A DNA stretch of 64,000 nucleotides from the NCBI RefSeq assembly GCF_949628265.1, contig NC_088788.1:32846335-32910334 (forward strand), read 5' to 3'. Positions 34,801-46,950 of the stretch are shown one piece after another. Position 1 is the stretch's first letter. The number at the start of each line of letters is the position of its first letter. Made by a program: the position numbers and the translations under genes. Under the pieces are notes generated by a model. The model was not told the DNA's origin. It did not search any database and worked only from the letters and a program-made list of their open reading frames with translations. Source of the DNA: Cloeon dipterum (taxonomy: Eukaryota; Arthropoda; Insecta; Ephemeroptera; Baetidae).

Positions 34801-37551
34801 GAATTTGTCGCATCTGGCAAAATTTGACAAACAGCAGCAAAAATTTTGCTCTTGATTGCGCTTGACGTACGCTTCTCCCATTTATCACTAAAAACTACGA
34901 TTCGTTTGAAACGTATCGACTGTCTTTTTATTTAGTAATGTTTAGCGCTAAACTGAATTATTAAAATGATCACTGAAAGCTAAACTGCAGCTTCCCAGGC
35001 AATTTTTTACTATTAGAAATACATTAAGCTGTAACTTTTGGACAAATGCACGCGTAGAAAGATTTAAACCGATGTTTTCTAACAAAATATACAAAATTTG
35101 CATACTTCCCATGGTCAAAATCCGGAGAGAATAACACACACGAAACGAGTTATAATTTATTCTTGTGCGTTGGAAGCAAAGTTAATCACCGTTTCTGCAG
35201 GAAAGAATAAAATTAGCATAAAATTAGGAGCGGGACGAGCGCTGGCGCCTTTGACCTTTTGTGCTAAGGCACACACCACATAGTAAAATACTCTAATCCC
35301 CTGATGTTTACGTATCGGAAAAGCAGCAGGAGCAAACTGCTCTGCGAATATTGGATAAAACGCCGCCGAGCCACCCTACGCAGCAGGCATAAATAAATTG
35401 TTTCTGCATGTTCCTACATTTTTCACTGGATTTCTTTTTCTTTTCTAGCTCAAAGGAGCTCGTGAGCAAAGCTGCGGACCTGCTGGGGCTTCGGCAGAAA
35501 AGGACACAGGCAAAAAGTTTAATTACGAACAAAACGCCCAAGAGAAATTACTTTGCTTGCGCGCGCTCTGTTTAATGCGTTTCTCTTGCTTTTCTTCTCT
35601 AGTTTGAGTTTGCTTACAAGCCTTAACTTTGCTTACTCATTCAATCTGAGCGCACCAACATTAGATTCTCAGTGGATGTTGAATCAAGATCCAAGTAACT
35701 ATGGTTTAATCGAAAGAATTAGGTTTTTGACGACTTCTTTTGCTTGAAAATACTCAGCTAAAATGTTCGGCGAGTTACTAAAAAGCAGGTATTTCAAAGA
35801 TAGCTTGAGCGACCGAAGTTCGCAGAATATAGGGGCCGTTTTAATTACGAGATATAACTTTTCGTGTGTGATAGTGATGATCCTATCCTAAATAAACAAT
35901 TTTTTAGTCACTTTGTTTATCTTTTAATTTTTCCAGTAAAAAACAAACATTAAGGAGTCCTGAATTAATCTGAATTAATTTATTTCAACAAAATTAATTA
36001 TAAGCGAACAAATTTTGGAGAGAAAACAGTCCATGTTATTGATCGCAGCCTGAAGATGGTCGGACGAGGAGCATTTAGCGACCAAACATTTCCTCATGCG
36101 TGCAACTCCTTTGGGAAATAATTTCAAACATCAATTTAGGGCAAAGCAACCGTTTGCTGCGCGCTTGCGTCGAATTCAGCCTCAAAATAAACAAATCAAG
36201 ACGAGAAAAACTAACTTTGCATTCGTCAGTTCGGAGGCAAAACGAGTGTGAAATTCGTTCTCATCTGTCGAGAGCTGCTGGAAATAAAAAATAAAAGCAG
36301 CGATAATAGTTTTCAACAGCATGCACGGTTGCGAGAAAACGGCTTCAGGCGCTTCTTTTGGCAAATAGCAGGTCGAAAGTACCCTTTTGCCACACTCGTT
36401 GAGCCGAAATTCCTGATAGGCAAAAGTTTTTTCATTTCAGCCTCGTCATCAAGTTAAAAAACCATCTGTTTATGAATAATAAATTTGAAGCACTAGCGGA
36501 GAAAACTTCATTACTATAGTAATGTTAGAAGAGCCACAATAAAGATCACTTTGAATAAATTTTCAGCTTTCTCAATATTTACAGCTCTAGACTAATGACT
36601 GTTTGGAAAGTTGTTTAGTTCTTATAACCATACAATGCAGTTGACATTTCGATCTAGTTTTAGACTTAAACGCAGTTGCGGTTTCTCGGTCTTGTCTGAC
36701 CACAATAAGGGTTTCCTCTCCATCTTTCAGGATTAATGTCAAAAACATAAACTCCTCAAAATTCAGAACAAATTCATTCCAGTGTGTAGCTTTTGATAAA
36801 AGACGAAATGACGTGCTATGAGCGAAGCTGACTAGGTGAGGGAAAGCACGTAAATGTTTGTAGCTCTGAGTAATTAGCGTCCTCTCTTGCTTAGCTGCCG
36901 TGCAGTGCGTAAGTACTCGCGTTACGGCCCTCGAAACGCCAAGAAGCGCGCACATAGGAGTTCAGTATTAAGAGCAGAGTCGTGTATTAACAGCATTGCG
37001 AGCCAACGCAGCAGGAAACTGCGGCTAATGCCATGCACGGCGGCATCTCATGTGCACCAACGTGTATAATATAAATATTCAACCCTAGACGTTGAATTTA
37101 ATATTTCACCTTTTCGCCGTCGCATTCCAAGAAAGCATCGCTTGTAAAATAGGCACTCTACAACGTCTAGTTTTGCAGACTCTTTCTTCATCGTCCGTTA
37201 AACAAGCTGCAAATTAAAGTGGATTTTTCAGAGCCCATTTTCGTGAGCACAAAAGAATAATGGCGTCGCTGGCGGCCTTTAATCTCGCGGCACAATAGCA
37301 AGAGGGCAAAAAACCCGGAGAAAAGTGATTAAGCGTCTTGTTCTAATATGCAGCAAAGTGCATCGCGGCGCAGGTACGTTTTTGCCCGTCCGAATGGGCT
37401 GCTTGACATTTCATTATATACACTGAGCATGTTGCATTAGAATCGCTCCTTGCTGCTCTGCATGTGTGCATGCATGCCTTATTATTGCGAAAAGAATTGC
37501 TCACTGCGCCACATTTCCTCATTAGCACAAGGAAAACGTATACGAATATGC

Positions 37552-37565
37552 ATGTGCATGCACAT
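37552..37565. repeat. 14-bp RY palindrome
   Basis: ATGTGCATGCACAT is a perfect palindrome in a run of alternating purines and pyrimidines; a similar alternating run lies at about 37459-37477. It could favour Z-DNA or hold ATGCAT-type sites. Confidence 0.6.
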
Positions 37566-39199
37566 TCCATTCCATGCTAATGAGACGCGGATATTAATTT
37601 ATGGGAAAACGAGAAAAGGCATATCTCATTAACACGGACAGAATGAAATCCTTGCCTCGTGTTTATTTAGGCTAGGAAATGGGAAAAGTATGATTTCATG
37701 TGCAAATTTTTCTTTCTAAAAACGTGCAAAATTTTGTCCCACTTTCCCCATATCTGCACGGAGATCCTATAAATTCTTCTGTGAGGGTTATATTTAATTT
37801 TATGGAAGAAAATTTGAAATATTTAATCAGAAGGGATCGTTGAAAAAAATCCGGGCATTTTTTCTTCGTTGCCAAAAGAGCGTCAATTACACAACTATGG
37901 TTTGCTAAGGAAGGTGAATTTTGTTTCAACAATGGAACTTTCCTCGAATGGCTTCTTCAATATGTATGTAATAAATTGAAAATGGCAACAACTGTTTGAT
38001 TCAATATTCCTGGAAGTTGCAAAATCTTTCTGTAACGATTTACTCTTCCGAAAGCCTCATTTTAATAAATTGGCCTGATAAGGACGAAAACGACAAACAA
38101 ACTCTATCCATCAAAGGGAACAACCATCTTTTATCTTTTGTTTGGAGCATTTTTCAAGGAGTATACGTTAAATTATCACAAAAATCCCCCGTTCCGTCTT
38201 TCTTGCCTGACATTTCTCGCGAGTGCCGTTTGTTAAAAAGGCAATCTCAACTGGGTCGCAAATTGGCTCCGAGCGCAAGTGCAATTTTTCCCGTTTTCGC
38301 GGCGCGCAAACGTTGGTCGGATGCAGTTGGACGAGAAAAGGGCCTCGCGCTGTTTACATTTCGCCCCAGTAATGGCTCTTTTGATGAAAAACACGTTCGC
38401 CAGTCAAGGTGGAGAAGGGTTTCGCTGTTTCCGTGTCTTCTCCTGTGAATTGCTGCACAAGGAAACTCGACTGAATTATTCAGCGGTAATTCAGAGCATT
38501 CGTTGCGCAAACAGAGGTGAAATAGTGCGTTTTTGGCGGTAAAAAGTAAAAGATGTGGCTAATAATGAGCTGTCGTTTTTTTAATGGTTAATTTATTTAA
38601 AAATGTAAGAATGTTGTTGATATACATTGAAGATCATAATATTCCCAAGGTTCAAATACATGAATGACGATATGATTTGTGTTAAATTTATTTTATTTCC
38701 GACTTTGAACAGCATCCTTCGATAAATCCGTTTTAATAGCAATACAAGATTTCAAATTAAAAAGTTTTTCGTGGAATTAATCAAAAGGAAATCCCCAGCG
38801 GCAATTTCAGATCGTCGATTTGCTCCCATCAACGAGGTGTATTGACGATTTTCACCTCTGGCGCCTGCGGTCGCTCATTCATTCCCAATCCACTCCAGAA
38901 AAAGCTTTTCAAAAGCACTCGCATATCCCCCTCCATTCACTGCTGGATCTGATTTACCGAGAAAAATTGTCACAGAGAAAGGAAATCGATGACTGCATGT
39001 GTGCTGTTAGCTTTAATTTGAAATCTCCTTGAACAAAATCACAAAAAAATAATTTAATTTGAGTAGGCAGCGTCACTGAACTAACTTAATAAACTTCTAG
39101 AATTTAAAAACAATAACACTAAATAATCTTCACGGAAAGGAAACCAGAATTAGTGGTTGCACACATTCAGGAAACGAGTAAGACGTTATTTTCTTTTTC

Positions 39200-40560
39200 T
39201 TAAAGCCATACCCATCCTGGTTTCATTTCCGTTCCGGTAGTCTAGCTATTTGCTAATTTTCTTTCTATTTCGTAAAATAAATTCCTGCGTCGCTATATTT
39301 CTTCCAAATTCTGGTAGCTAACAATTTATTTGTTCATTTCAATTCTTTAAATCTGGCAGGAGCACAATAATTATTGTCATTTCAGCTACACTATTTTTGT
39401 TGAGAAGTTTAACAGTACATAATTTAATTGCAACGAGATATTAGATAGAGAAAATTAGAAGCTCTCTCTTTTTATTTTTATTTGTTCATTTTATTTTTTA
39501 ATCTGTTCACATCTTTTCAGATAGGTGACCCCGTGATAGCGAACACCATCGCGAAAACTCGCGTACCAATTACATCCAATTGGCTCACGGGCCTCATTGG
39601 AGGAAGCCCCGTCCAGAAAAGGATCAGCTCGTGTTCCTGCCCCCGTCTTTACATTTAAACGCCACGTTCAGCGAAATTAATTCGTGCATGCTGGAAAGGT
39701 TCAAAGTAGCAAGTAGGGAGTCGGACAACTTTTGCAACTCTCCCAGGTCCAAAATGGACTCGTCATTGTAATGCAAGAGAATCAAATTTAGGCGCTTATG
39801 AGCCTGCACTCGATCCCCAAACATAGCTCAGATTCTCACATTGCAAGCGCACGCAAAACATTGCGCTCAATAATGCGAGCCAATGGCCTAGTAATTCAAG
39901 AACTAGAAAAATAGTCATTGTTTTTTTTAATTCCCATGTGGCTATAATATGAGCGGAAATGAAGCCATTATGGGTGGCTTTAAGTGGTTTTCAAGAACGG
40001 AAACGTGTGGCATTATTTTCTTTTTTAAAAAAGAAACATAGTTTGCCACTTCCCACAAAGATTTTTTGTAGTTGAAAAAGTTTTACTCATTGTCAGCAGA
40101 TGAGTATTTAACTTTTGTACAAAACTTGTAAATTGTATTGTAATTCTTTACACATTTTAATTTGTATATGTGTGTATTTGCGATTAGAAAGAGTGCGCCG
40201 GAGTATAATTACGTACTTTGTACTCTATCATACTAAGATACAACTAAATTGAATTAAAATTAAAGCCACATCCATCCTGGTTTCATTTCCATTCAGATAG
40301 TGAAGTTCTTTTATATTCGCTAATCTGTTAATTTTCTTTATTTTTCATAATATTCATGCGTTGCTATTATCTTACTACTTCTTGTCTTTAAATCTAGCAG
40401 GAGAAAACCAATTATCGGCCACTGGCATTCGGCTACATTATTTGATAAGAAATGGAACATTGTGCATAAATATAATATTATTGAAACGGAGATAGAAAAA
40501 ATTAGAAGCTCTGTCTTTGATAAATCAACGATTTTATTTTTGAAAAAGCTAGAGTACTTC
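39200..40560 (+). mobile_element. Degenerate LTR/TRIM-like element with direct terminal repeats
   Basis: Direct repeats at 39200-39470 and 40260-40519 share long blocks (CCATCCTGGTTTCATTTCC, GTTAATTTTCTTT-like, CTTTAAATCTGGCAGGAG, AAAATTAGAAGCTCT) and are roughly 65-70 percent alike by eye. Just downstream of the first copy, GGTGACCCCG-TGAT-CGAACAC (39524-39546) resembles the reverse complement of the tRNA-Trp 3' end, a known retrotransposon primer site. The internal part (about 0.75 kb) has no recognisable gag or pol. The termini lack a clear TG...CA. The alternative is an old local duplication. Confidence 0.5.
39524..39546 (+). other. tRNA-Trp-like primer-binding site
   Basis: The order GG-TGACCCCG, TGAT, CGAACAC follows the complement of the tRNA-Trp acceptor and T-arm end, with two missing and one or two changed bases. 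It sits about 50 nt after the left direct repeat, as in an LTR element. Confidence 0.4.
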
Positions 40561-40604
40561 CACTTGTGCTAATCATGCACAAAGTGCTAGCAGGGAACAA
40601 GTGG
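40560..40604. repeat. Short inverted repeat CCACTTGT/ACAAGTGG
   Basis: Perfect 8-bp arms at 40560-40567 and 40597-40604, separated by 29 nt that also contain AGTGC and GCAC words. The arms resemble NK-type homeodomain sites (CAAGTGG). The role is unknown. Confidence 0.4.
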
Positions 40605-42178
40605 TACTTGTGCACACGCAATTTGTTCAGTGCTGAAAGCACAGCGCCGATTATCGACTTTTGTTCCAACAGTTGTTATTTATTCATTATCTTGAGCTCT
40701 ATTTCAAAGTATCATCATAATGTCTCTTAATTAAATTGAATTCAATTCGGTTTATTGCTCCTAAAACAAGTCATCTATCAGATGTAACAAATTTTTAGAG
40801 TAAAGTAGTTATCAACCAGCTGTATCTCATGATTAAAATAGTGGCAAAGTTATCCCTATACTCTTAGCGTAATTTTCGGATACAAATATTTATTTTAAAT
40901 TAATGCTCTATGTTAAAATTTTAATCTCGCAGTGTTTGGACTACACTCCCAAGAATAATAAGCAAAGCCAAGAAGAGAGCGTTGGATTTGCATTCCTTTG
41001 GCTTTGGTTCGGCAAACGTTGTCCACGCAGCGCGTGTTTACGTAATGATCGAGGTGTGGCTGCTGGGCGAGCTTGCAACCGAGCCCAGCACCGCGTTAAT
41101 TATTAATTGGGGTGCGCGCGGTGAATTATGCACCGGCGTAATTACCGCACAGCGACTTATTCAAGTTTGGCCTCGATCGTCGGGCTCAAGCAGCGTTTTG
41201 TTTCGGGAAAGGGACAGTGGCTCAGGTGCGCCTAAACGAAAGCGGCGCGCGCGAATAATGCCCGAGTTTTTACTGCTAATTAAAACGCCTCCAGCCTCAC
41301 TCAAAAGTTAATTGCGAAATGAAATGGAGGCGTGATCGTTTGATGGTGAAACCAAAACCCGCTTGTTGCGTGAATTCCAACTTCGCAGAGCAATGTTAAT
41401 TAGTTTGCTCAGTGCTCGAACGAGTACTTGAATTTTCTGGAAAACTGGAATGCAATTGGAATGTTAAGCTGGGAATGACGAAATAATTCGAACTATGCGG
41501 TCTGCGGTTGCTAATTTAATTTGATCAACGCTTTAAAGGGTCCACTTCCTCGTCCTCTGCTCTCGCTTGGGAGAGACGAAACCAGAAGAGCAAAAGCATT
41601 TTCACATGACATGTTTTTCCACCGGGCGCGCTCTGAAAGTTAAGACTGAACGGGTGCCATTAATTTTACTTAATTTCTGCCGCCACGTAATTAATGTGAC
41701 GTTATTTTTCGCAACTAGAGCATCATAATCTGACGGGAAAGTGCGAAGGGCAGAAAGAAAAAGGTCAAGTTGTTTGAAGAACTAGCGGAAGAGGCTCCCA
41801 TTTAGATCGTTATGTCACTTTTTGCGCTTCGTGCTCCATTTCAGTCCCGTTCTATTTGCACTCAATCGATCGTCTGCTTTTCAATAGAGCTGTGAAAAGC
41901 TTGATCGGTTTTCTATATCTGCAAAACACTTCACATCGTTGTTACTTTTACAAACTATTTGCATAGCCACGATAGCAGTAAATTTAATCTCAAATGAATT
42001 TTATTTTTAAAAATTTCATATAATTAAATAGCTTATATTTTACGAGCAAGTGTCTCAAACTATGGCTTCCACTTTTTAATTTGTGTAAATAATTAGAATC
42101 ACATACCTGAAATGATTGACTGCTGTATTTGTGTCAACTTTGATTTCACTATTACATTTTACAAAATGGAAAAGAAGG

Positions 42179-42666
42179 TAATTTTTGAAATTCTGACGGT
42201 TAGAACTCGAGATTTGGAGTTGACAATATTTGACAAACATGATAATTCGAAAAATCATTATTTTTTAAGTTTTGAAGAGGTAAACATAAAATAACTCCAC
42301 AACCACACATGTCCACGCATATAATTGAAAAACTTTTTTTAATTCTAAAGCGTCATATCCAAATTTTTAATAAGAAACCAAAATTAACAGTAGTGACCCT
42401 TGACTTTGACCCAGGGCATCAAATTTGGTATCGGTGCCATCGGGCTCTGGGAGAGGAGTCCAAATCACACCTTGTTTTTTAAATTGTTCCACAGGTGAGG
42501 TTTTAAAGGTTTACAAAATTTACCTTAAAACTCACAAAATTTATTTTTAATGACGCAATCTTCTTTTAAAGACTGATTTCCGATGTAAATTTCGTTAAGT
42601 TTGCTTTTTTTGCTCTTTTTATCCCTTGACCTCATGCAAATTTTGCTCTCCGACCCGTGACATTTT
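42179..42666. repeat. Dispersed repeat family 2, copy 2
   Basis: About 490 bp in the same orientation as 24253-24730, sharing the blocks listed there, including TTAGAACTCGAGATTTGGAGT, GACCCAGGGCATCAAA and CCTTGACCTCATGC. It is non-coding. Confidence 0.75.
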
Positions 42667-45600
42667 ATTCTTATCTTTAACTGCAATGAAAATGAAAATG
42701 CTATGACTTTATTCGATGCAACCAATATTAAATTCTTATCACCCGTTTTAAAATATTTATTTTATTATGTCAGTTCCTATTCAAGAGAAGCTGCAGTTCA
42801 TTCCCATTATAGCTAAAAACTTCTTATCAAATAATTTTCCACTTTTATTGAAGCTAGAACCGTATTCCTCGCGGCAATTTTCATTGAGTTAGCCGACTAT
42901 GTGAGACCGGGACTCCAGAGAATAAAAGTCGGCGTCACAGGTCACGGCTCACAGAGCGTCTGACGCGGTCTTATTAGCAGACGGTTATTGTTGAAACTGA
43001 AAAAGAGTTTGTCGACTGCGTCAAGTTGTAGAACCACTAATTCCTCGGCGAAGGTTGCAGGAAGAAAGCGTCCGGGGTCATTTGTCAGTGTCAAGGGGCA
43101 CCTTGAGAGCAGTGGGTCCGCGTGGCACCTAAAAGCACTCTCTGATGTTCTGGCACACATATACATTACACGCCGATGTACAAGCCTCACAATGGAACTC
43201 TATACACAAATTGCGCCGGTGCACGCGCGCCTGCATCGCGTCGGGCACCAGCTGCTCTCCACGTTTATTGCCGAAGAAAAAGAGCAGAATGGAAGGCAAA
43301 ATTGCAACTAACGACACGATCGATTTTTCCATCCTGCTCGAGAATTTCTGACGTAATTTTCACACCGCATATATTATACACTCCAGCGTGAACAACACAT
43401 ATTTTGGAAATAAGACCAGAAAATCTAGATCTGAGGGGAGGGTTTTTAATTTAACCTTGCTCGTATTAGATTTAAACGTCGTTTTAAATGGATTGTGACA
43501 TTAAGATTTCTTTTGAAGAGCTCTGCTACTGACAAATATTCATTTAAGAACACAAACTACAGAAGAAATCTTTAAGATTATTGATATAGGTCTCGAGTAA
43601 AAGTTTTTGAACTCGCGAAGCACATTATATGTATTATCATCATGCCATATTCCCGACGTTTCACTCTTATTTGAGTTTTAAATTTATTTAATCTAGTTGC
43701 ACGAGCTGAATCTGGTCGTTCTCTAGAGAGGAAAACGTTGGTGCTGTAGTGATTCGAGTCGCAGAATAAGTTGTTGCAATCTTGTTCTCCCAGCTCCATT
43801 GCTTAAAGAGCAGCGTGCCGTACATACACGTATAATGAAGAACCGCTTCGAGCAAATTAACAACTCACGATGTTTGCGCAGCACGCGTCAGTTGTTTAGT
43901 CTCGTTTCTAAATGTTTACTCTCTTTTGACAAAAGCTGCATTTTAACTCGAAATTACTTACTTTGAATCTAATTCAATCGTTCCGTAAGAATTACATACA
44001 GCTCTCTAAAAAATTAGGTATATAATTCTTATTTTCGGAATGTCAATTTTCTTAAGAAACGCCAAATTTAAGTCTGTCAATGTGTGGTATTTAGGGTATT
44101 TTTACATCTATCTTCGTTTCCGCAGTAAAGATTAAATTCTTTGGAAAACAAAGAATATTTTCCTCTTGCGTTTTTACCATATAATTTCGTAATACGCAGT
44201 TTAGATAAAAAACCCAAGGCAGCTAGCGGCTGAATAAATAAAAATATACATGTTATTCTATAGCGCTCTGCTTTCCTTTTCAAAACTAAAATATAAAAAC
44301 GTCGACCGCGCTTTCCGCGCTCGGTAGAAATTACACGCGAAAACGTTCTCCTTTGACGCCAGCGAAATATATAAATCACCGCTTTTTTGTCCGCCTTTGC
44401 AGTAGGTGCGAGGAATAAGACTCTTAATTAAGGCGCTGAAACAATGCCAGCAAACGCTTTCAACTGGCAATCAGGACTCTGACCTTTTCCACCTTTTTCC
44501 CTTTCTTACGCAATGACACACGCTTTTCGAGCCAGCGAGCGAGTTTAATTGAATTTGTCGCTCCTTGGCAATTGACATCGCAGTACCCGCCAACTCGCTG
44601 CCATAGCTTGCAAAAGGAGAAATCTCTAGCTTTGTGCCACATAATGAATAAATCGACAAAAGTAGTGCCGGATATAAACTTAATCAATTTTTTAAATTCG
44701 TAGCTAAAAATGATTGGAATGGAGAGGTTTCAGAATAGTTTCGCTGGTTATTGATTACATTGAATTTAATTAATCAGCCCGCATTGATTTTGAAGGAGAA
44801 GTCAGTGTTTACTTTACGATGTCTGCAAACTTACTGTAAAAGTTTAAAAAAGATCGGGCTAGCAAGAAACATGTTTTAATAAATTACAAGTTTACCACAA
44901 CCTATACTAGGGAAACGGAGAGCTGACCTAGCAAAGTTTCAAAATGTTCATGCTTTATAGGACTGTGTATTTTATTTTTCGTAGTGTTATTTATACTAAT
45001 AATTAAATTTGGACCGTGTCAGCGACCCAGCGCCAGGTCAGCACAATAATTTCGTTAGCGTCGTTAATGCACTGTGCCCCTTTTTCCTCGAAAATTTGCA
45101 TTTGATTGCCCAAGCGAGCGCACTACTTTGTGGCGAAACACGAGTTTAATTGGCTTGAGTTGTGAAACAAGCGGAAAAATTTCCACTCAGTCAGTCTCGT
45201 TTTGTAGTTGAATTTTAAAATTGCGGACGCTTATAAGATAAAAGGCAATATTTTCTCTACCGCGCCTCTTTATTTTCCCCCAATGGCATCAGGGAAGTTG
45301 CCAACGAGGATATGGTAAATATATACATAGCGCGAGTGTATGCGAGGGAATTTTTTACTCTCGAAAATCAACATCAGAAACGTACGGGGCCAGCAATGTA
45401 CTAATATTTTACGACTTTTCTTCTTCCCCACCAAAAGTGCGCGGCTGTAAAACATTTTACGCCACCAATGATATGTCTCTACATTCTGATAATCAAATTC
45501 TAGAGTCTGCAGCAATTCCACGACGCACTTCCCGACTCTTTCCGATGGCACAGCTCTTATTTTACAGCTTTAGGTGATGTCACATGGTCGTCCAATAAAT

Positions 45601-46606
45601 ATGAAATAAAATTTATAGCCCAACAATTCCAGAATGTGAGGATATATATAAAAGATTGATTCCCTTCTGCACCAAATATTGGAATTCACACCTATATTTT
45701 ATCAAATTTTATCTATTGATCAATAAATATGAGGAAATTGAGCGAAAAGTATTTATTTATTCAGCTATTTTTAGAAGCATAACAATTTATCAGAGGTTTG
45801 AATGACACTTCAAATAAATTAGCAATATTTTGCTGTCATATAAATTAATTAAAATATGAATTTTAAATGTATGTTAAATTTTTAATTTGTTAAAATAACT
45901 TATTTTAATGATAAACGTCATAGTAATTATATATGGCTGAGATCCTCGTTTATTTTAGTTGAAAAGAAAATGAAGCAAAAAACGATTTCATTTAATACAA
46001 AGCCACCCCTATAAGAATCGGATCGTATGTAGTGTTCTTGATTCGATTAGGCTTTAATGTTAGCAAAGAAATTGAAGAAGTGATTTCTCTGTAGAGGAAC
46101 AAACCATTTTTTTTGGCAATTTGCACAGTGAAAAAAAATATTTCTTTATTTCACTAACCAACATCTTGGAAAACTTTTAAATTTTGAAGAGCAACAACTT
46201 TTTCAATGTTTAATACAGAATTCATTTTTTAACTGTAATTTTTTCCCCATGAATCAGTATTTTCTTGCAGCACTGTACCTCTACTTGAGAGTTTGAGCAT
46301 TCTGGGTTAAATACATGTAACTGCATAACTTTTTAAATCAAATTCACGTCTTTCATTACATTTAATTAGGAGAGAGCCTTTGAGGGTTTGCATACTAGGC
46401 AGAATCATGCATCCCAACTCTTGAAAAAATTCAGAAAGAAGCTGTGAAATTTGAAATGGTTTTTGCCTCATCCAGGGAAAAATGCCAATAAAATATTTTA
46501 ATGACAACCGTACAATATTCGATGCACAATATTTTAAAAATCCACAAAAAATTAACAGGATCGAATTAAAAATTGCGGTCAGGGTACGGATGGAAGTTGC
46601 ACTCAC

Positions 46607-46950
46607 CTTTGACTGAAAGCGAGGGACAGGGTCGTCGGAGGTCAGGGTGCGGCCGCAGGATTGGAGGTGGTGGTGATGGCGCGGGGCGCGCGGAGCGACT
46701 GCCCCCGCCTGGCTCGCGACGGGCTCCGTCTGCCTCCGCCAGATGGACGATTTTGCGCGCCTGCCTGCCGTGCTGCCCTGGCCACCCCGCACTTATGTTA
46801 GGCAACCCGCACGGAGCCGGCAGAGGTCACGTCACACGCGCCCAACCCACTCAACCTCGGCACTCGCACTACCCACTCGCACGGCGCCCTTTGACGCGCC
46901 CGCCTCCGAGGGCTGCTTGCTGCGTGCACTGCCGCCGCCGCTGCGGCCTG
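46607..46950 (-). promoter_or_regulatory. GC island with a minus-strand first exon (probable 5' UTR)
   Basis: A CpG-dense block in AT-rich surroundings. Read on the minus strand it ends in a strong donor, CAAAG|GTGAGTGC, at 46607/46606. No frame within it has a convincing start or continues into a known exon, so it looks like a noncoding first exon and promoter. The nearest minus-strand genes needing a 5' exon are the small type I membrane protein (acceptor at 25721) and, less likely, the BTB gene. The upstream boundary is a guess. Confidence 0.4.

Larger units (their letters stand above)
25721..46606 (-). other. Long stretch between signal-peptide exon and upstream GC island (probable first intron)
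   Basis: About 21 kb. If the GC-rich exon ending at 46607 belongs to the membrane protein gene, this is its first intron. It contains the nested BTB-BACK gene (29820-31887), a MITE (31186-31562), an LTR-like element (39200-40560) and repeat family 2 copy 2 (42179-42666). CpG-rich patches with possible regulatory roles are at about 29270-29530, 34130-34420, 36880-37050, 41020-41300 and 42890-43280. I find no other exons. Confidence 0.45.
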
